Virus record (IMG/VR): IMGVR_UViG_3300041955_000703
Span: 1 to 28,675 of that record
Strand: one strand, 5' to 3'
Source: a virus
Length of the DNA stretch: 28,675 nucleotides
Shown piece by piece: positions 12,916 through 19,864 of the stretch; position 1 is the first letter of the stretch, and each line of letters opens with the position of its first letter. The notes under the pieces are model-generated. The model did not search any database and was not told the origin of the DNA. It saw nothing but the letters and a program-made list of their open reading frames with translations. The translations under genes and the position numbers were made by a program.

Positions 12916-13395
12916 ATGAGCGGTGTAACTATGCGCAGGAAATCTCTGCTGACAATTACCATTGATCCTGATGTGAGGGAGTGGCTGGTCCAAAAGTTTT
13001 GCGACACGAAGCGGGGCGTATCGGGTTACATCAATGACCTGTGCAGGGCCGAGAAGGAGAGTACGGAGAAGGAAAACCCTGTTGCAATTTATGGAATTTT
13101 CTCAAACAGCGGGAAATGCCTCTATATCGGCCAGACCATTCATTTCAAAGAGAGAATTGCTCAGCTCTTGGGTAAACACGCAAAATTCCGTGGGCACTCA
13201 CGGGTGACCGTCAAGGTGCTTGACCGGGCCACATCAATCCAGGAGGCGGGTATCTTGGAACGCAGACACATCAAGAATTTCAAGAAGAGGGGAGAGGCCC
13301 AGGAAAATTTCTTGGGTGGTGCCACTATCAGGAGGCTTTCAAGGCTGGACCTAGATGCCGATTATTGTGCGCAGATGGAGCCTAGCCAACAGTGA
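12916..13395 (+). CDS. ribbon-helix-helix/GIY-YIG nuclease-like protein
   Basis: The start is unclear: ATG 12916 (159 aa) is used, and ATG 12931 (MRRKSLLTITID) fits the fold just as well. Residues 15-46 (SLLTITIDPDVREWLV..VSGYINDL) look like an RHH-type DNA-binding domain. The GIY-YIG domain has YGIF (59-62), YIG (70-72), Arg 80, Glu 115 and Asn 131, the expected catalytic set, though Tyr is Phe in the first motif (GIF for GIY). The gene is AT-richer (about 50% G+C) and has near-normal CpG (16 seen, about 22 expected) whereas neighbours are much depleted. It looks like a mobile endonuclease captured by the phage. No intron is visible next to it. Confidence 0.75.
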   Translation: MSGVTMRRKSLLTITIDPDVREWLVQKFCDTKRGVSGYINDLCRAEKESTEKENPVAIYGIFSNSGKCLYIGQTIHFKERIAQLLGKHAKFRGHSRVTVKVLDRATSIQEAGILERRHIKNFKKRGEAQENFLGGATIRRLSRLDLDADYCAQMEPSQQ

Positions 13396-13766
13396 AAAAC
13401 GAGGTCAAGAAACCCCCGCCGTTGGGTGTGGTCCTTGGTCAGGGCCACTTTTCCGTTGGCCCTGGATTCCTGCCAGGCAAGGAGCCTGGGACGGTCATCC
13501 CCGCAATAATGATCAGCAGGGTGGTGCGCTCCCCGGTGCTCTTTGGCCTGGACGGCAAGCCCCTGGACACTGCCAGGGACCCTGAGAATTTGGTGGCCAT
13601 CATCGGCACAGCCAACCGTCAGGCAGTTCAAATCATCCTCAAGACCTGCATGACCCTGCTGGAGATTTTTGAGAAGCTGGAAAAGGGCCAGCCGTTGGAT
13701 TCTCTGATCAATCCCCCGCCCCAGGAGCCACCAGGGCCCGATGGACAGGAGAGCAAGCAGCCATGA
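13392..13766 (+). CDS. unknown 124-aa protein
   Basis: A GTG at 13392 overlaps the stop of the GIY-YIG gene (GTGA) and opens the frame. The protein has a polar N-terminus, a hydrophobic middle (VIPAIMISRVV) and a helical segment (TCMTLLEIFEKLEKGQPLD), then a Pro-rich tail (NPPPQEPPGP). No family is recognised. The stop overlaps the next small gene (ATGA). Coupling shows it is translated with its neighbours. Confidence 0.6.
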   Translation: MKNEVKKPPPLGVVLGQGHFSVGPGFLPGKEPGTVIPAIMISRVVRSPVLFGLDGKPLDTARDPENLVAIIGTANRQAVQIILKTCMTLLEIFEKLEKGQPLDSLINPPPQEPPGPDGQESKQP

Positions 13767-13936
13767 GCGAACCACTCAAGATTGAGGCCAGGGCAATGTG
13801 GGCCTTTACGGGCCCAAGCGGTCAGCTGGAGGTGTGCAGCAGCCCCAAGGTGCGGGTGAGGTATCCCAAGGGCAAGTGGCGGGTGGTCAAGACCAGCCCG
13901 GTGATTGTGCTGGTCCTTGGACCCAAACAGCCATGA
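13763..13936 (+). CDS. small 57-aa protein
   Basis: An ATG overlapping the previous stop opens a 57-codon frame (MSEPLKIEARAMWAFTGPSG, then QLEVCSSPKVRVRYPKGKW). It ends in a TGA overlapping the next start. It is probably a small beta-rich protein; no family recognised. Double coupling and genome-like codons support it. Confidence 0.5.
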   Translation: MSEPLKIEARAMWAFTGPSGQLEVCSSPKVRVRYPKGKWRVVKTSPVIVLVLGPKQP

Positions 13937-14196
13937 ATGACGGTGGGCCAGCTTTTCCCAAGGCGAGTGGCCTGTTTAAAACAGGCCAAGATGGCATGAG
14001 CCTCAGGGATTTTTACGCTGGCCTGCTTGGCGCATCAATGGCTGCCATTGAGAAATGGTGCCAGGTGATTGCCGAAAGCGCCATGGAGGAGGGGGTCAGG
14101 CCCACACACATGCTGGTCATTACAGCCTTTGATTTCGCTGAGGCCATGATTGCCGAGAGGGCCTTGAGCCTGGCAAGAGAAAGGGCAAAGCCATGA
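13933..14196 (+). CDS. conserved small phage protein (GMSLRDFYAG type)
   Basis: The ATG at 13933 (MNDGGPAFPKASG) overlaps the previous stop and gives 87 aa. The GGPAFP...GMSLRDFYAG...AEAMIAERA pattern is very common in small phage proteins of unknown function and fits well here. An upstream extension in the same frame covers the previous gene and is not used. The function is unknown even in well-studied phages, but presence in early or accessory regions is typical. Confidence 0.75.
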   Translation: MNDGGPAFPKASGLFKTGQDGMSLRDFYAGLLGASMAAIEKWCQVIAESAMEEGVRPTHMLVITAFDFAEAMIAERALSLARERAKP

Positions 14197-14297
14197 GGGA
14201 TTTCCAAAACAGGCTTTTCCTGGAGCTGATGCTGCTCACCTTCACCTTTGTCCTCTGGACCTGTTACGGTCCCATCCATTTCCCCACCTGCCCATGA
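14193..14297 (+). CDS. 34-aa membrane peptide
   Basis: An ATG in an ATGA overlap opens a 34-codon frame with one hydrophobic span (LFLELMLLTFTFVLWTC). Its stop overlaps the next start as well. It may be an inner-membrane peptide; no function known. Confidence 0.5.
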   Translation: MRDFQNRLFLELMLLTFTFVLWTCYGPIHFPTCP

Positions 14298-14761
14298 ATC
14301 CTGACAGCCAAATGAAAGTTGCCCTGTTTGCCAGCAAGGTCTCCCCCATCTCCAAGCTGATCGAATGGGAGACCCGCAGCAAATACAGTCACGCAGCTGT
14401 GGTGCTGCGCAGTGGCCAGGTGATTGAGGCAGTGGAGGGTGTGGGGGTGCACATGCTGGAGGACCTGCCCAAGGTCACCCTGCCTGACCGCATTGACCTT
14501 TTCATGGTGGCAGACCTGGACCAGGATGCCGCTGAGAAATTCCTGCTCTCCCAACTCGGCAAGCCCTATGACTGGCCTGACCTCCTGGGCTTTGTGACCA
14601 GGACTTTCATGGAGGAGGACCGCGGGGCCTGGTTTTGCTCTGAGCTGGTCTTTGCTGGCATTGAGGCTGGAGGGGTCACCCTCCTCAGGGACATCCCCCC
14701 TTTCCAAGTCAGCCCTGGGACCCTGAGCCTTTCACCGCTGCTGATCCCTTACACACCATGA
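14294..14761 (+). CDS. YiiX/NlpC-P60-like permuted papain peptidase
   Basis: This 155-aa protein resembles the YiiX/YaeF family, a circularly permuted relative of NlpC/P60 peptidases. The catalytic His is in KYSHAAVVL (His 33) and the catalytic Cys in AWFCSELVF (Cys 115), with a conserved GKPYDWPDLLGF segment (89-100) between them. In phages such proteins are usually amidases or endopeptidases, sometimes regulators of host lipids; substrate here is unknown. There is no signal peptide. The gene is coupled to both neighbours and leads directly into the glycosyltransferase genes. Confidence 0.75.
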   Translation: MNPDSQMKVALFASKVSPISKLIEWETRSKYSHAAVVLRSGQVIEAVEGVGVHMLEDLPKVTLPDRIDLFMVADLDQDAAEKFLLSQLGKPYDWPDLLGFVTRTFMEEDRGAWFCSELVFAGIEAGGVTLLRDIPPFQVSPGTLSLSPLLIPYTP

Positions 14762-15753
14762 ATGAGCTCACCATTGCCTGGATGACTGCCAGGAAAGACG
14801 CAAAGTTTGACTGGTTCTGTGACAGCCTCCATGCCGAGTGCGGGGGCAGTTACTTTGGCCTGACCGTGATGGCCATTGACTATTGGGCCAACCCCTACGG
14901 GTGCACCACCAGCCTGCATGAGGACCGCAGGGCATACATCCTGCAGAGCCTCAGGTGCCCAGGGGAGCAATTCAAATGGGCAGCCCCCAAGCCCACACCC
15001 TGGCAGGGTCCCTACAGGCAGGGCAGGAAAGACTGGTTTGCCGCTGCCAATGCTCGCAACACCGCAGTGTGCCTGTGCGAAACCGAGTATATTTGCTTTG
15101 TGGATGACCTCACGGTGCTCAACCCTGGGTGGTTGGCAGAGGCCCTTAATGCGATGCGTTTTGAAAAGACGGTAACCTGTGGCTCATACCGCAAGGTGAG
15201 AAAGCTGGTGGTGGTGAACGGGGAAATCATGTCCTGGGAGCCCCACCTGGTGGACAATGGGAAGGGGGCCCAGGTGGACGCTGGCCTGGACAATCGCCTC
15301 AGCCACATTGACCCCAAGGCAACCGAGCACCGCTGCCAGGGCCAGTGGCTCTATGGCTGCAGCTGCATCATGCCTGTGGAGGCCCTGCTGGAGGTCAACG
15401 GTTGGGATGAGAGGTGCGACGGCATGGGCACAGAGGACTACTGCACTGGCATCAACATGCAGAAAAAGGGGTGGAAATTCCGCTTTGCCCCCAAGATGCT
15501 CACCCTGGAATCAGAGGAGGGCCACCACACTGAGGGCCAGATGGCCAGGGCAGACTACGGCAAGAGCCCCAACGACAAGAGCCATGCCATGCTCAACCTT
15601 TGCCTGCAGGGAAATGGCTGGAGCCCGGTCATGTTTGGCAATAGTGACCTCAGGAAACTCAGGACCAGGGTGCTCGAGCACCAGCCTTTCCCAACCCCGC
15701 CCAGGAATTTTCTGGAATGGTACAATCGAAAGCAAATCGCAGAGCTGGACTGA
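14758..15753 (+). CDS. GT-A glycosyltransferase (GT2 with GT7C-like C-terminal part)
   Basis: The 331-aa protein has a GT-A type nucleotide-sugar site: AAANARNTAV (96-105) followed by YICFVDDLTVLNPGW (111-125), where FVDDL is the metal-binding DxD. The C-terminal half includes GQWLYGCSCIMPVEALLEVNGWDERCDGMGTEDYCTGI (195-231), which matches the galactosyltransferase-type Glyco_transf_7C module that closes the active site (NGWDE, then G-x-ED). It transfers a sugar from a nucleotide-sugar to an unknown acceptor. It is coupled to the peptidase gene and starts the glycan island. The sugar donor cannot be named from sequence. Confidence 0.85.
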   Translation: MNELTIAWMTARKDAKFDWFCDSLHAECGGSYFGLTVMAIDYWANPYGCTTSLHEDRRAYILQSLRCPGEQFKWAAPKPTPWQGPYRQGRKDWFAAANARNTAVCLCETEYICFVDDLTVLNPGWLAEALNAMRFEKTVTCGSYRKVRKLVVVNGEIMSWEPHLVDNGKGAQVDAGLDNRLSHIDPKATEHRCQGQWLYGCSCIMPVEALLEVNGWDERCDGMGTEDYCTGINMQKKGWKFRFAPKMLTLESEEGHHTEGQMARADYGKSPNDKSHAMLNLCLQGNGWSPVMFGNSDLRKLRTRVLEHQPFPTPPRNFLEWYNRKQIAELD

Positions 15754-15755
15754 GC

Positions 15756-15851
15756 ATGGCGCATTACCTCCTCCACCTCCTGGGCATTTTTGCCTGCACC
15801 ACAGTGCTGGCCTTTCTCATGGTCACCCTCATCCTCAGGCTCACACGATGA
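15756..15851 (+). CDS. 31-aa membrane peptide
   Basis: The ATG lies two bases after the glycosyltransferase stop and opens a 31-codon frame (MAHYLLHLLGIFACTTVLAF) with one long hydrophobic span. Its stop overlaps the next start (ATGA). It is one of several tiny membrane peptides scattered through the operon; no function known. Confidence 0.5.
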   Translation: MAHYLLHLLGIFACTTVLAFLMVTLILRLTR

Positions 15852-16057
15852 AAACTCACATTGGCTATTGCTACCAGCCCAAGGGAGAAATTGGGCATGA
15901 CGGTTTCAGGCCCCGCATGGCAGTGCTGTGCGACGAGCAGGGCAACCTGACTGACCCAACGCAGAGGGCCCGATTCACCTCAGGTGGATGGGTGCTGATG
16001 GGGCACCATGAGCCTGGGAAAGCCCCGGTCACCGTTTGGGATCAGGCCAAGCAGTAA
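15848..16057 (+). CDS. unknown 69-aa protein
   Basis: The ATG overlaps the previous stop and gives 69 aa (MKTHIGYCYQPKGEIGHDGF and so on, ending WDQAKQ). It is small, soluble and mixed, without a recognised family. Its 3' end overlaps the next gene by 22 bases. Confidence 0.55.
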   Translation: MKTHIGYCYQPKGEIGHDGFRPRMAVLCDEQGNLTDPTQRARFTSGGWVLMGHHEPGKAPVTVWDQAKQ

Positions 16058-16572
16058 ACCTCAAGAATTACACCACTGAGGTCCCAACCAGCACCACCAT
16101 CTTTCGGGTGCAGCAGTTTCTCATGAAGGCAGGTGTGTCTCAGCTAGCAATGGACTATGGGCTGGACGGCAGTGTGTCTGCCATCACCTTTTCCCTGCAG
16201 CTGGAGGCCAAAAAAAGGCCAGTGATGGTGAGGCTGCCAGCCAATGTGGACGGGGCCCTGGAGGCCCTGTGGAGGCAGAGGTGCGAAGGGGGCAGGCTCA
16301 ATTCCGACAGGGACATTTGCACTTACAAAAACGGCAAATGGCTCAAGAAAGAAAGCCTCAGGGAGCATGCCTCAAGGGTTGCTTGGAGGCTGGTCCAGGA
16401 CTGGATTGAGGTGCAGCTTTCAATGGTGGCCATGAAGCAGGCAGATTTCCTCCAGGTCTTTCTGCCCTATGCCTGGGACGGCAGGCAGACCTTTTACGAC
16501 AGGCTCAAGGGTGGGGGATTCAAGCTGCTGGAGGCACCCAAGCAGGAGGGAGAGGTGGTGGAGGCCCGATGA
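16036..16572 (+). CDS. conserved phage protein (NYTTxVP type)
   Basis: The protein starts LKNYTTEVPTSTTIFRVQQFL and continues DGSVSAITFSLQLEAKKRPVMVRLPANVDGALEAL, a pattern I recall from a common phage family of unknown function that has NYTT-x-VP at the extreme N-terminus. No ATG or GTG lies upstream of this motif; the only near start is TTG at 16036, inside the previous gene, giving 178 aa. The C-terminal part is helical (RVAWRLVQDWIEVQLSMV), and a characteristic WR-x-QDW patch is present. It may be an early DNA metabolism or host-takeover protein. It is coupled to the GT11-like gene. Confidence 0.65.
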   Translation: MGSGQAVNLKNYTTEVPTSTTIFRVQQFLMKAGVSQLAMDYGLDGSVSAITFSLQLEAKKRPVMVRLPANVDGALEALWRQRCEGGRLNSDRDICTYKNGKWLKKESLREHASRVAWRLVQDWIEVQLSMVAMKQADFLQVFLPYAWDGRQTFYDRLKGGGFKLLEAPKQEGEVVEAR

Positions 16573-17348
16573 GCAGCCCCAAGGTCATTGTCCTGTCCCT
16601 CATCGGGACGAAGTTGGGCAACGCCACCATGTCCTATTTGCATGCCAGGGCCCATGCGGAAAGGGTGGGTGCGGAGCTCCAGTGTGACCCCTGGATTGGG
16701 GAGGAGATTTGGGACCTGACCATCCACAGGGTGACCCACCGGGGTCTGGACCACAGGGACGAGAACACCCTGCTGCCCCATGAAACCAACGTCATGCTGC
16801 GGACCTACGCACAGAGCCAACGGGCCATGATTTACACTGCGCTGCAGGCCAGGGAGTGGCTGCGTTTCAGGAGGCCCATTGAGGAGGTGCTTGCTGATCC
16901 AGAGGCCATGCGGCGTTTTGATTCTGACCACATTGTGGCCCACCTGAGGCGGGGGGATTTCGCCCCGTTGGGTTACCCCCTGGTGGGTGTGAAATCCTAC
17001 CATGACGCTGTGGTCCAGTTTGGCCTGGCAAATAGGGCCAAGTGGGGAGGGTTTGACCAGGCTTTCAATTTTGTGAGTGAGGAGCACCCCACGCCCTGGG
17101 GCAAGCTGCCGTCCAGGCTGTCCATGCTCCCCGATTTTTACCGCATGGTTTATGCCCCGGTGCTGCTCAGGGCCAACTCAAGTTTCTCCTGGGTTGCGGG
17201 GCTCCTGAATCATAGGGTTTTCAGCCCGGTCATCAATGAGGCTTTCGGGGGCAAGGAGAATGACTGCAAATTTGTGGAGGGAAACTGGCCCAGGCTCTCC
17301 ATGCTGCCGATGTGCTCAGACCTGCATTTGCCCAATGAAACCGTTTGA
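16569..17348 (+). CDS. GT11-like fucosyltransferase-type glycosyltransferase
   Basis: This 259-aa protein has HIVAHLRRGDFAP (121-133), the H-x-RRGD motif of alpha-1,2-fucosyltransferases and related GT-B enzymes, which binds the nucleotide-sugar. A second block SMLPDFYRMVYAPVLLRANSSFSWVAGLL (185-213) matches the family's C-terminal donor-side motif with conserved N-S-S-F-S. It lacks part of the usual N-terminal domain but is within the range of short bacterial members. It would add fucose or a related sugar to an oligosaccharide. It is coupled to the gene before it and overlaps the FkbM gene downstream. Confidence 0.75.
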   Translation: MSSPKVIVLSLIGTKLGNATMSYLHARAHAERVGAELQCDPWIGEEIWDLTIHRVTHRGLDHRDENTLLPHETNVMLRTYAQSQRAMIYTALQAREWLRFRRPIEEVLADPEAMRRFDSDHIVAHLRRGDFAPLGYPLVGVKSYHDAVVQFGLANRAKWGGFDQAFNFVSEEHPTPWGKLPSRLSMLPDFYRMVYAPVLLRANSSFSWVAGLLNHRVFSPVINEAFGGKENDCKFVEGNWPRLSMLPMCSDLHLPNETV

Positions 17349-17922
17349 GGTGCCTGACCTGCTTGACCACAACCTCACCCCTGACAGTTGGGTGCTGGAG
17401 GCTGGTGCTTTCAAAGGGAATTTCACAGCAGACGCCAGGACCAAGTGGCACTGCCATGTGCTCTGCTTTGAGCCCATTTCAGGGTTTTTTCAGGCCCTCA
17501 GAAAAAGGTTTGGCACTGACCCCAAGGTGCTGATGGTCCACGCAGCCCTGGGCCCTGTGATGCAGCAGGGAGTGAAATTCAGGGTCAAGGGAAGCATGTC
17601 ATCTCCCTGGGCAGATGACGGCAAGTGGGAGCCTTGCGTCATGGTCACCCTGGATTGGGCCATCGCAGCCCTTCCGGTGGTGGAGCTGGCCAACATTAAC
17701 ATTGAGGGCGGGGAGTATGACCTGCTGGAGGACATGCTGAGAAAGAGCCTGGCCAAGAGATTCAAATTCATCCAGGTGCAGTTTCACAACCTGCCTCAAG
17801 CTGCCCATCTGGCCCGATGGGAGGCCATTCGTTGGGGCCTTGAGAAAACCCATCAGCTGGCCTTTGGCTGCCCACCCACAGAATTTCTGCCCAACACTTG
17901 GGAGGGATGGAGGCTCAGATGA
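17335..17922 (+). CDS. FkbM-family methyltransferase
   Basis: The ATG at 17335 (MKPFEVPDLLDHNL) overlaps the GT11-like gene by 14 bases and gives 195 aa. It is a class I SAM-dependent methyltransferase: WVLEAGAFKGNFT (19-31) is the SAM-binding glycine motif, CFEP (44-47) the acidic residue binding ribose, and NINIEGGEYDLL (120-131) the FkbM signature. FkbM-type enzymes methylate sugar hydroxyls. In this cluster it probably caps or modifies a glycan made by the neighbouring glycosyltransferases. Confidence 0.85.
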   Translation: MKPFEVPDLLDHNLTPDSWVLEAGAFKGNFTADARTKWHCHVLCFEPISGFFQALRKRFGTDPKVLMVHAALGPVMQQGVKFRVKGSMSSPWADDGKWEPCVMVTLDWAIAALPVVELANINIEGGEYDLLEDMLRKSLAKRFKFIQVQFHNLPQAAHLARWEAIRWGLEKTHQLAFGCPPTEFLPNTWEGWRLR

Positions 17923-18503
17923 AATTCACCTCATACAGCCAAGCAGGCCAGGATCAATGGGTGTTTGACACCCTGGTGGTGGGTGCCGCCCAGATGACTG
18001 GCACTTTCCTGGACATTGGCTGCGCTGATCCGGTCACCTGGAACAACACCTATGCCCTGGAGCTGGTGGGCTGGAGGGGCCTGCTGGCCGACAATGACAG
18101 CCATGCCTGCCAGCTCTGCCGAGCCAAGCGGCAGTCCTTGGTGATCCAGCAGGATGTCACCAAAATGGACTGGAGCAGGGTGCTGCCCCCGTATAATTTC
18201 GATTACCTGTCCCTGGATGTGGACTCGGCCACCCAGGCTGCCCTGGAGTGCCTGCTGCGGGACGGGGTGACCTGGAGGATGGCCACCATTGAGCATGACT
18301 CTTACAGGTTCGGCCCAGGCCCCAGGTCTGCCATGAGAAAGATGCTCTATGGGGCAGGCTATGTCTGTTTCAAGGAGGATGTCTGCGCCACCCCAGGCAT
18401 GCCATTTGAGGACTGGTGGGTGAACACAGAGCTGGCAGCCCTCCTGGAGCTGGAGGCGAATTTCAGCGAATTGGAAAGGCAGTCAGTCCCCGCTTATGCC
18501 TAG
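17919..18503 (+). CDS. FkbM-like methyltransferase
   Basis: The ATG at 17919 overlaps the previous stop and gives 194 aa. Residues 5-17 (SYSQAGQDQWVFD), 28-38 (GTFLDIGCADP) and 42-60 (NNTYALELVGWRGLLADND) form the FkbM-like pattern SQ-x-GQD...D-x-G...N-x-x-x-LE. Residues 95-103 (DYLSLDVDS) match the second half. It is not a recent duplicate of the previous gene, since they differ over most of their length, so the two may act at different positions. The stop is TAG and the next gene starts inside it (8-base overlap). Confidence 0.8.
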   Translation: MKFTSYSQAGQDQWVFDTLVVGAAQMTGTFLDIGCADPVTWNNTYALELVGWRGLLADNDSHACQLCRAKRQSLVIQQDVTKMDWSRVLPPYNFDYLSLDVDSATQAALECLLRDGVTWRMATIEHDSYRFGPGPRSAMRKMLYGAGYVCFKEDVCATPGMPFEDWWVNTELAALLELEANFSELERQSVPAYA

Positions 18504-19233
18504 CAAATTTGAGCTCTACTGGCCTGCCATTTTTGTGGTCAATCTGGCCCGGCGCAGGGACCGTTGGGAGCATTTCAATGGTGAAATGAAAAAGATTGGC
18601 GTGGACAGGGTTTTCAGGCTGGAGGGCTTTGAGGTGGTGGGCAGGGACGGCAAGGTGGATGGCAACACAGGATGCACTGCCTCTCACAGGAGCCTCCTGG
18701 ACGCCATCTGCTTTCACCAAATCAAACGGGCCCTCATCTTTGAGGATGACGCAATGATTGTGCCTGAGAATTTCCATGAGGTGTGGGAGGCCATTGAGCC
18801 CCGCATCCCCGAAAAATGGGATGTGCTGTATTTGGGGGGCCATTACGCAGAGGACCCCATTGCCAGGGTCAACCCCAACATCATCAGGTGCGGCAGGATG
18901 AAAACCACCTCCTCCTATGGGATCACCCTGCAGATGGCCCGAAAGATGGCTCCTGAAATTTTTGGTGTCGGTCCTGTGGATGAGCTCTTTGGGGGCTTTG
19001 CCGATGACCGGGCCAATCATTTTTACTGCCTGCAGCCCCGCCTCTTTGCCCAATATCCCAACGTTTCCGACATCCAAGGCAGGCACATGGACAATTCAAT
19101 GTGCATGCTGGACCGCAGGCATGAGAGCCTGATGCCCAGGGATTACGTTGGCCTGCTCAAGGACTATGTGCGCCCCCCTCCTGTGCTTAGGGCTGGCAAA
19201 CTTCGCAACCCTGACCAGGACAAGCCCCGATGA
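18496..19233 (+). CDS. GT25-family glycosyltransferase
   Basis: The 245-aa protein has the GT25 pattern: IFVVNLARRRDRWEHF (12-27), GCTASHRSLLDAI (59-71) and RALIFEDDAMIV (78-89), where EDD is the DxD-like metal site. GT25 members include LPS galactosyltransferases and collagen galactosyltransferases. Its C-terminal part (NPNIIRCGRMKTTSSYGIT; SSYGITLQMARKM) matches the family's acceptor side. It follows the two FkbM genes and overlaps the second by 8 bases. The acceptor could be virion protein or lipid-linked glycan. Confidence 0.85.
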   Translation: MPSKFELYWPAIFVVNLARRRDRWEHFNGEMKKIGVDRVFRLEGFEVVGRDGKVDGNTGCTASHRSLLDAICFHQIKRALIFEDDAMIVPENFHEVWEAIEPRIPEKWDVLYLGGHYAEDPIARVNPNIIRCGRMKTTSSYGITLQMARKMAPEIFGVGPVDELFGGFADDRANHFYCLQPRLFAQYPNVSDIQGRHMDNSMCMLDRRHESLMPRDYVGLLKDYVRPPPVLRAGKLRNPDQDKPR

Positions 19234-19487
19234 AAAAGCACCAGGAATCCAAGAAAAGGCCAACGGTTGGACGGGGCTTTGGCGGGGCCAACAAGCCCCT
19301 TTTCCACGAGCCTCCCCCGCCCAAGGAGACCATTGTGCACAGGGCAGTCCCCGCCCCCGCACCCCCCCCGCCACCCAGGAAAGTTGAGCCCCCGCATCCC
19401 CTGGCAGGGCTGCCAATTCAGATTGCCCCCAAGAGGCCAGGCAAGTTGACTAGGCTGCTGTCATTCTTTCGCAACAAGGCACCATGA
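19230..19487 (+). CDS. Pro-rich basic protein
   Basis: The ATG overlaps the GT25 stop. The 85-aa protein is basic and Pro-rich (HEPPPPKET; AVPAPAPPPPPRK) and ends in a small hydrophobic/basic segment (LTRLLSFFRNK) that might associate with membranes. No family is recognised. It may be a linker or substrate-type protein; with no conserved enzyme motif a catalytic role is unlikely. Confidence 0.55.
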   Translation: MKKHQESKKRPTVGRGFGGANKPLFHEPPPPKETIVHRAVPAPAPPPPPRKVEPPHPLAGLPIQIAPKRPGKLTRLLSFFRNKAP

Positions 19488-19642
19488 AACAGCTCCGCAT
19501 CCAGCTCCTCAAGGACATCCTGGCACTGACCAACAAGCCTGGAAACCTGAGGGCTTTTCTCATCGGCCTGCTTTTCCCTGAGTTTGCGCACATTTGCGCC
19601 AAGCTGGCCGAGCTGTCTGGAGACATTGAAAACAACCCCTAA
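19484..19642 (+). CDS. unknown 52-aa protein
   Basis: An ATG in an ATGA overlap opens a 52-codon frame (MKQLRIQLLKDILALTNKPG and on), ending in TAA at 19640-19642. It is helical with one moderately hydrophobic stretch (AFLIGLLFPEFAHI). No family recognised. Confidence 0.5.
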   Translation: MKQLRIQLLKDILALTNKPGNLRAFLIGLLFPEFAHICAKLAELSGDIENNP

Positions 19643-19645
19643 GCC

Positions 19646-19864
19646 ATGCACCTCATGATAAACACCCCGATGGACCTGGCCATGTTTCTGCTCGGCATTT
19701 TCCTCTGCCTCCTGCTGGCAGTGGTGCTGCTCTTTTTCGTTGCTGCGCTGATTGCCTGCATTTGGGGGATGATCAAATTTGGGCCAGCCTATGCCAAGAA
19801 ACTCAAGACTGAGGCCCAGGCCAGGGCCTCCAGCCCAAAGACTGAGGGCCTGAGGGTCCTATGA
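19646..19864 (+). CDS. membrane protein with one or two spans
   Basis: The 72-aa protein has a long hydrophobic region (LAMFLLGIFLCLLLAVVLLF then FVAALIACIWGMI), enough for one or two transmembrane helices, and a basic C-terminal tail. Starting at ATG 19646, it ends in an overlap with the methyltransferase start (ATGA). It could anchor the glycan enzymes or be a small transport or lysis component; this is not decidable here. Confidence 0.6.
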   Translation: MHLMINTPMDLAMFLLGIFLCLLLAVVLLFFVAALIACIWGMIKFGPAYAKKLKTEAQARASSPKTEGLRVL

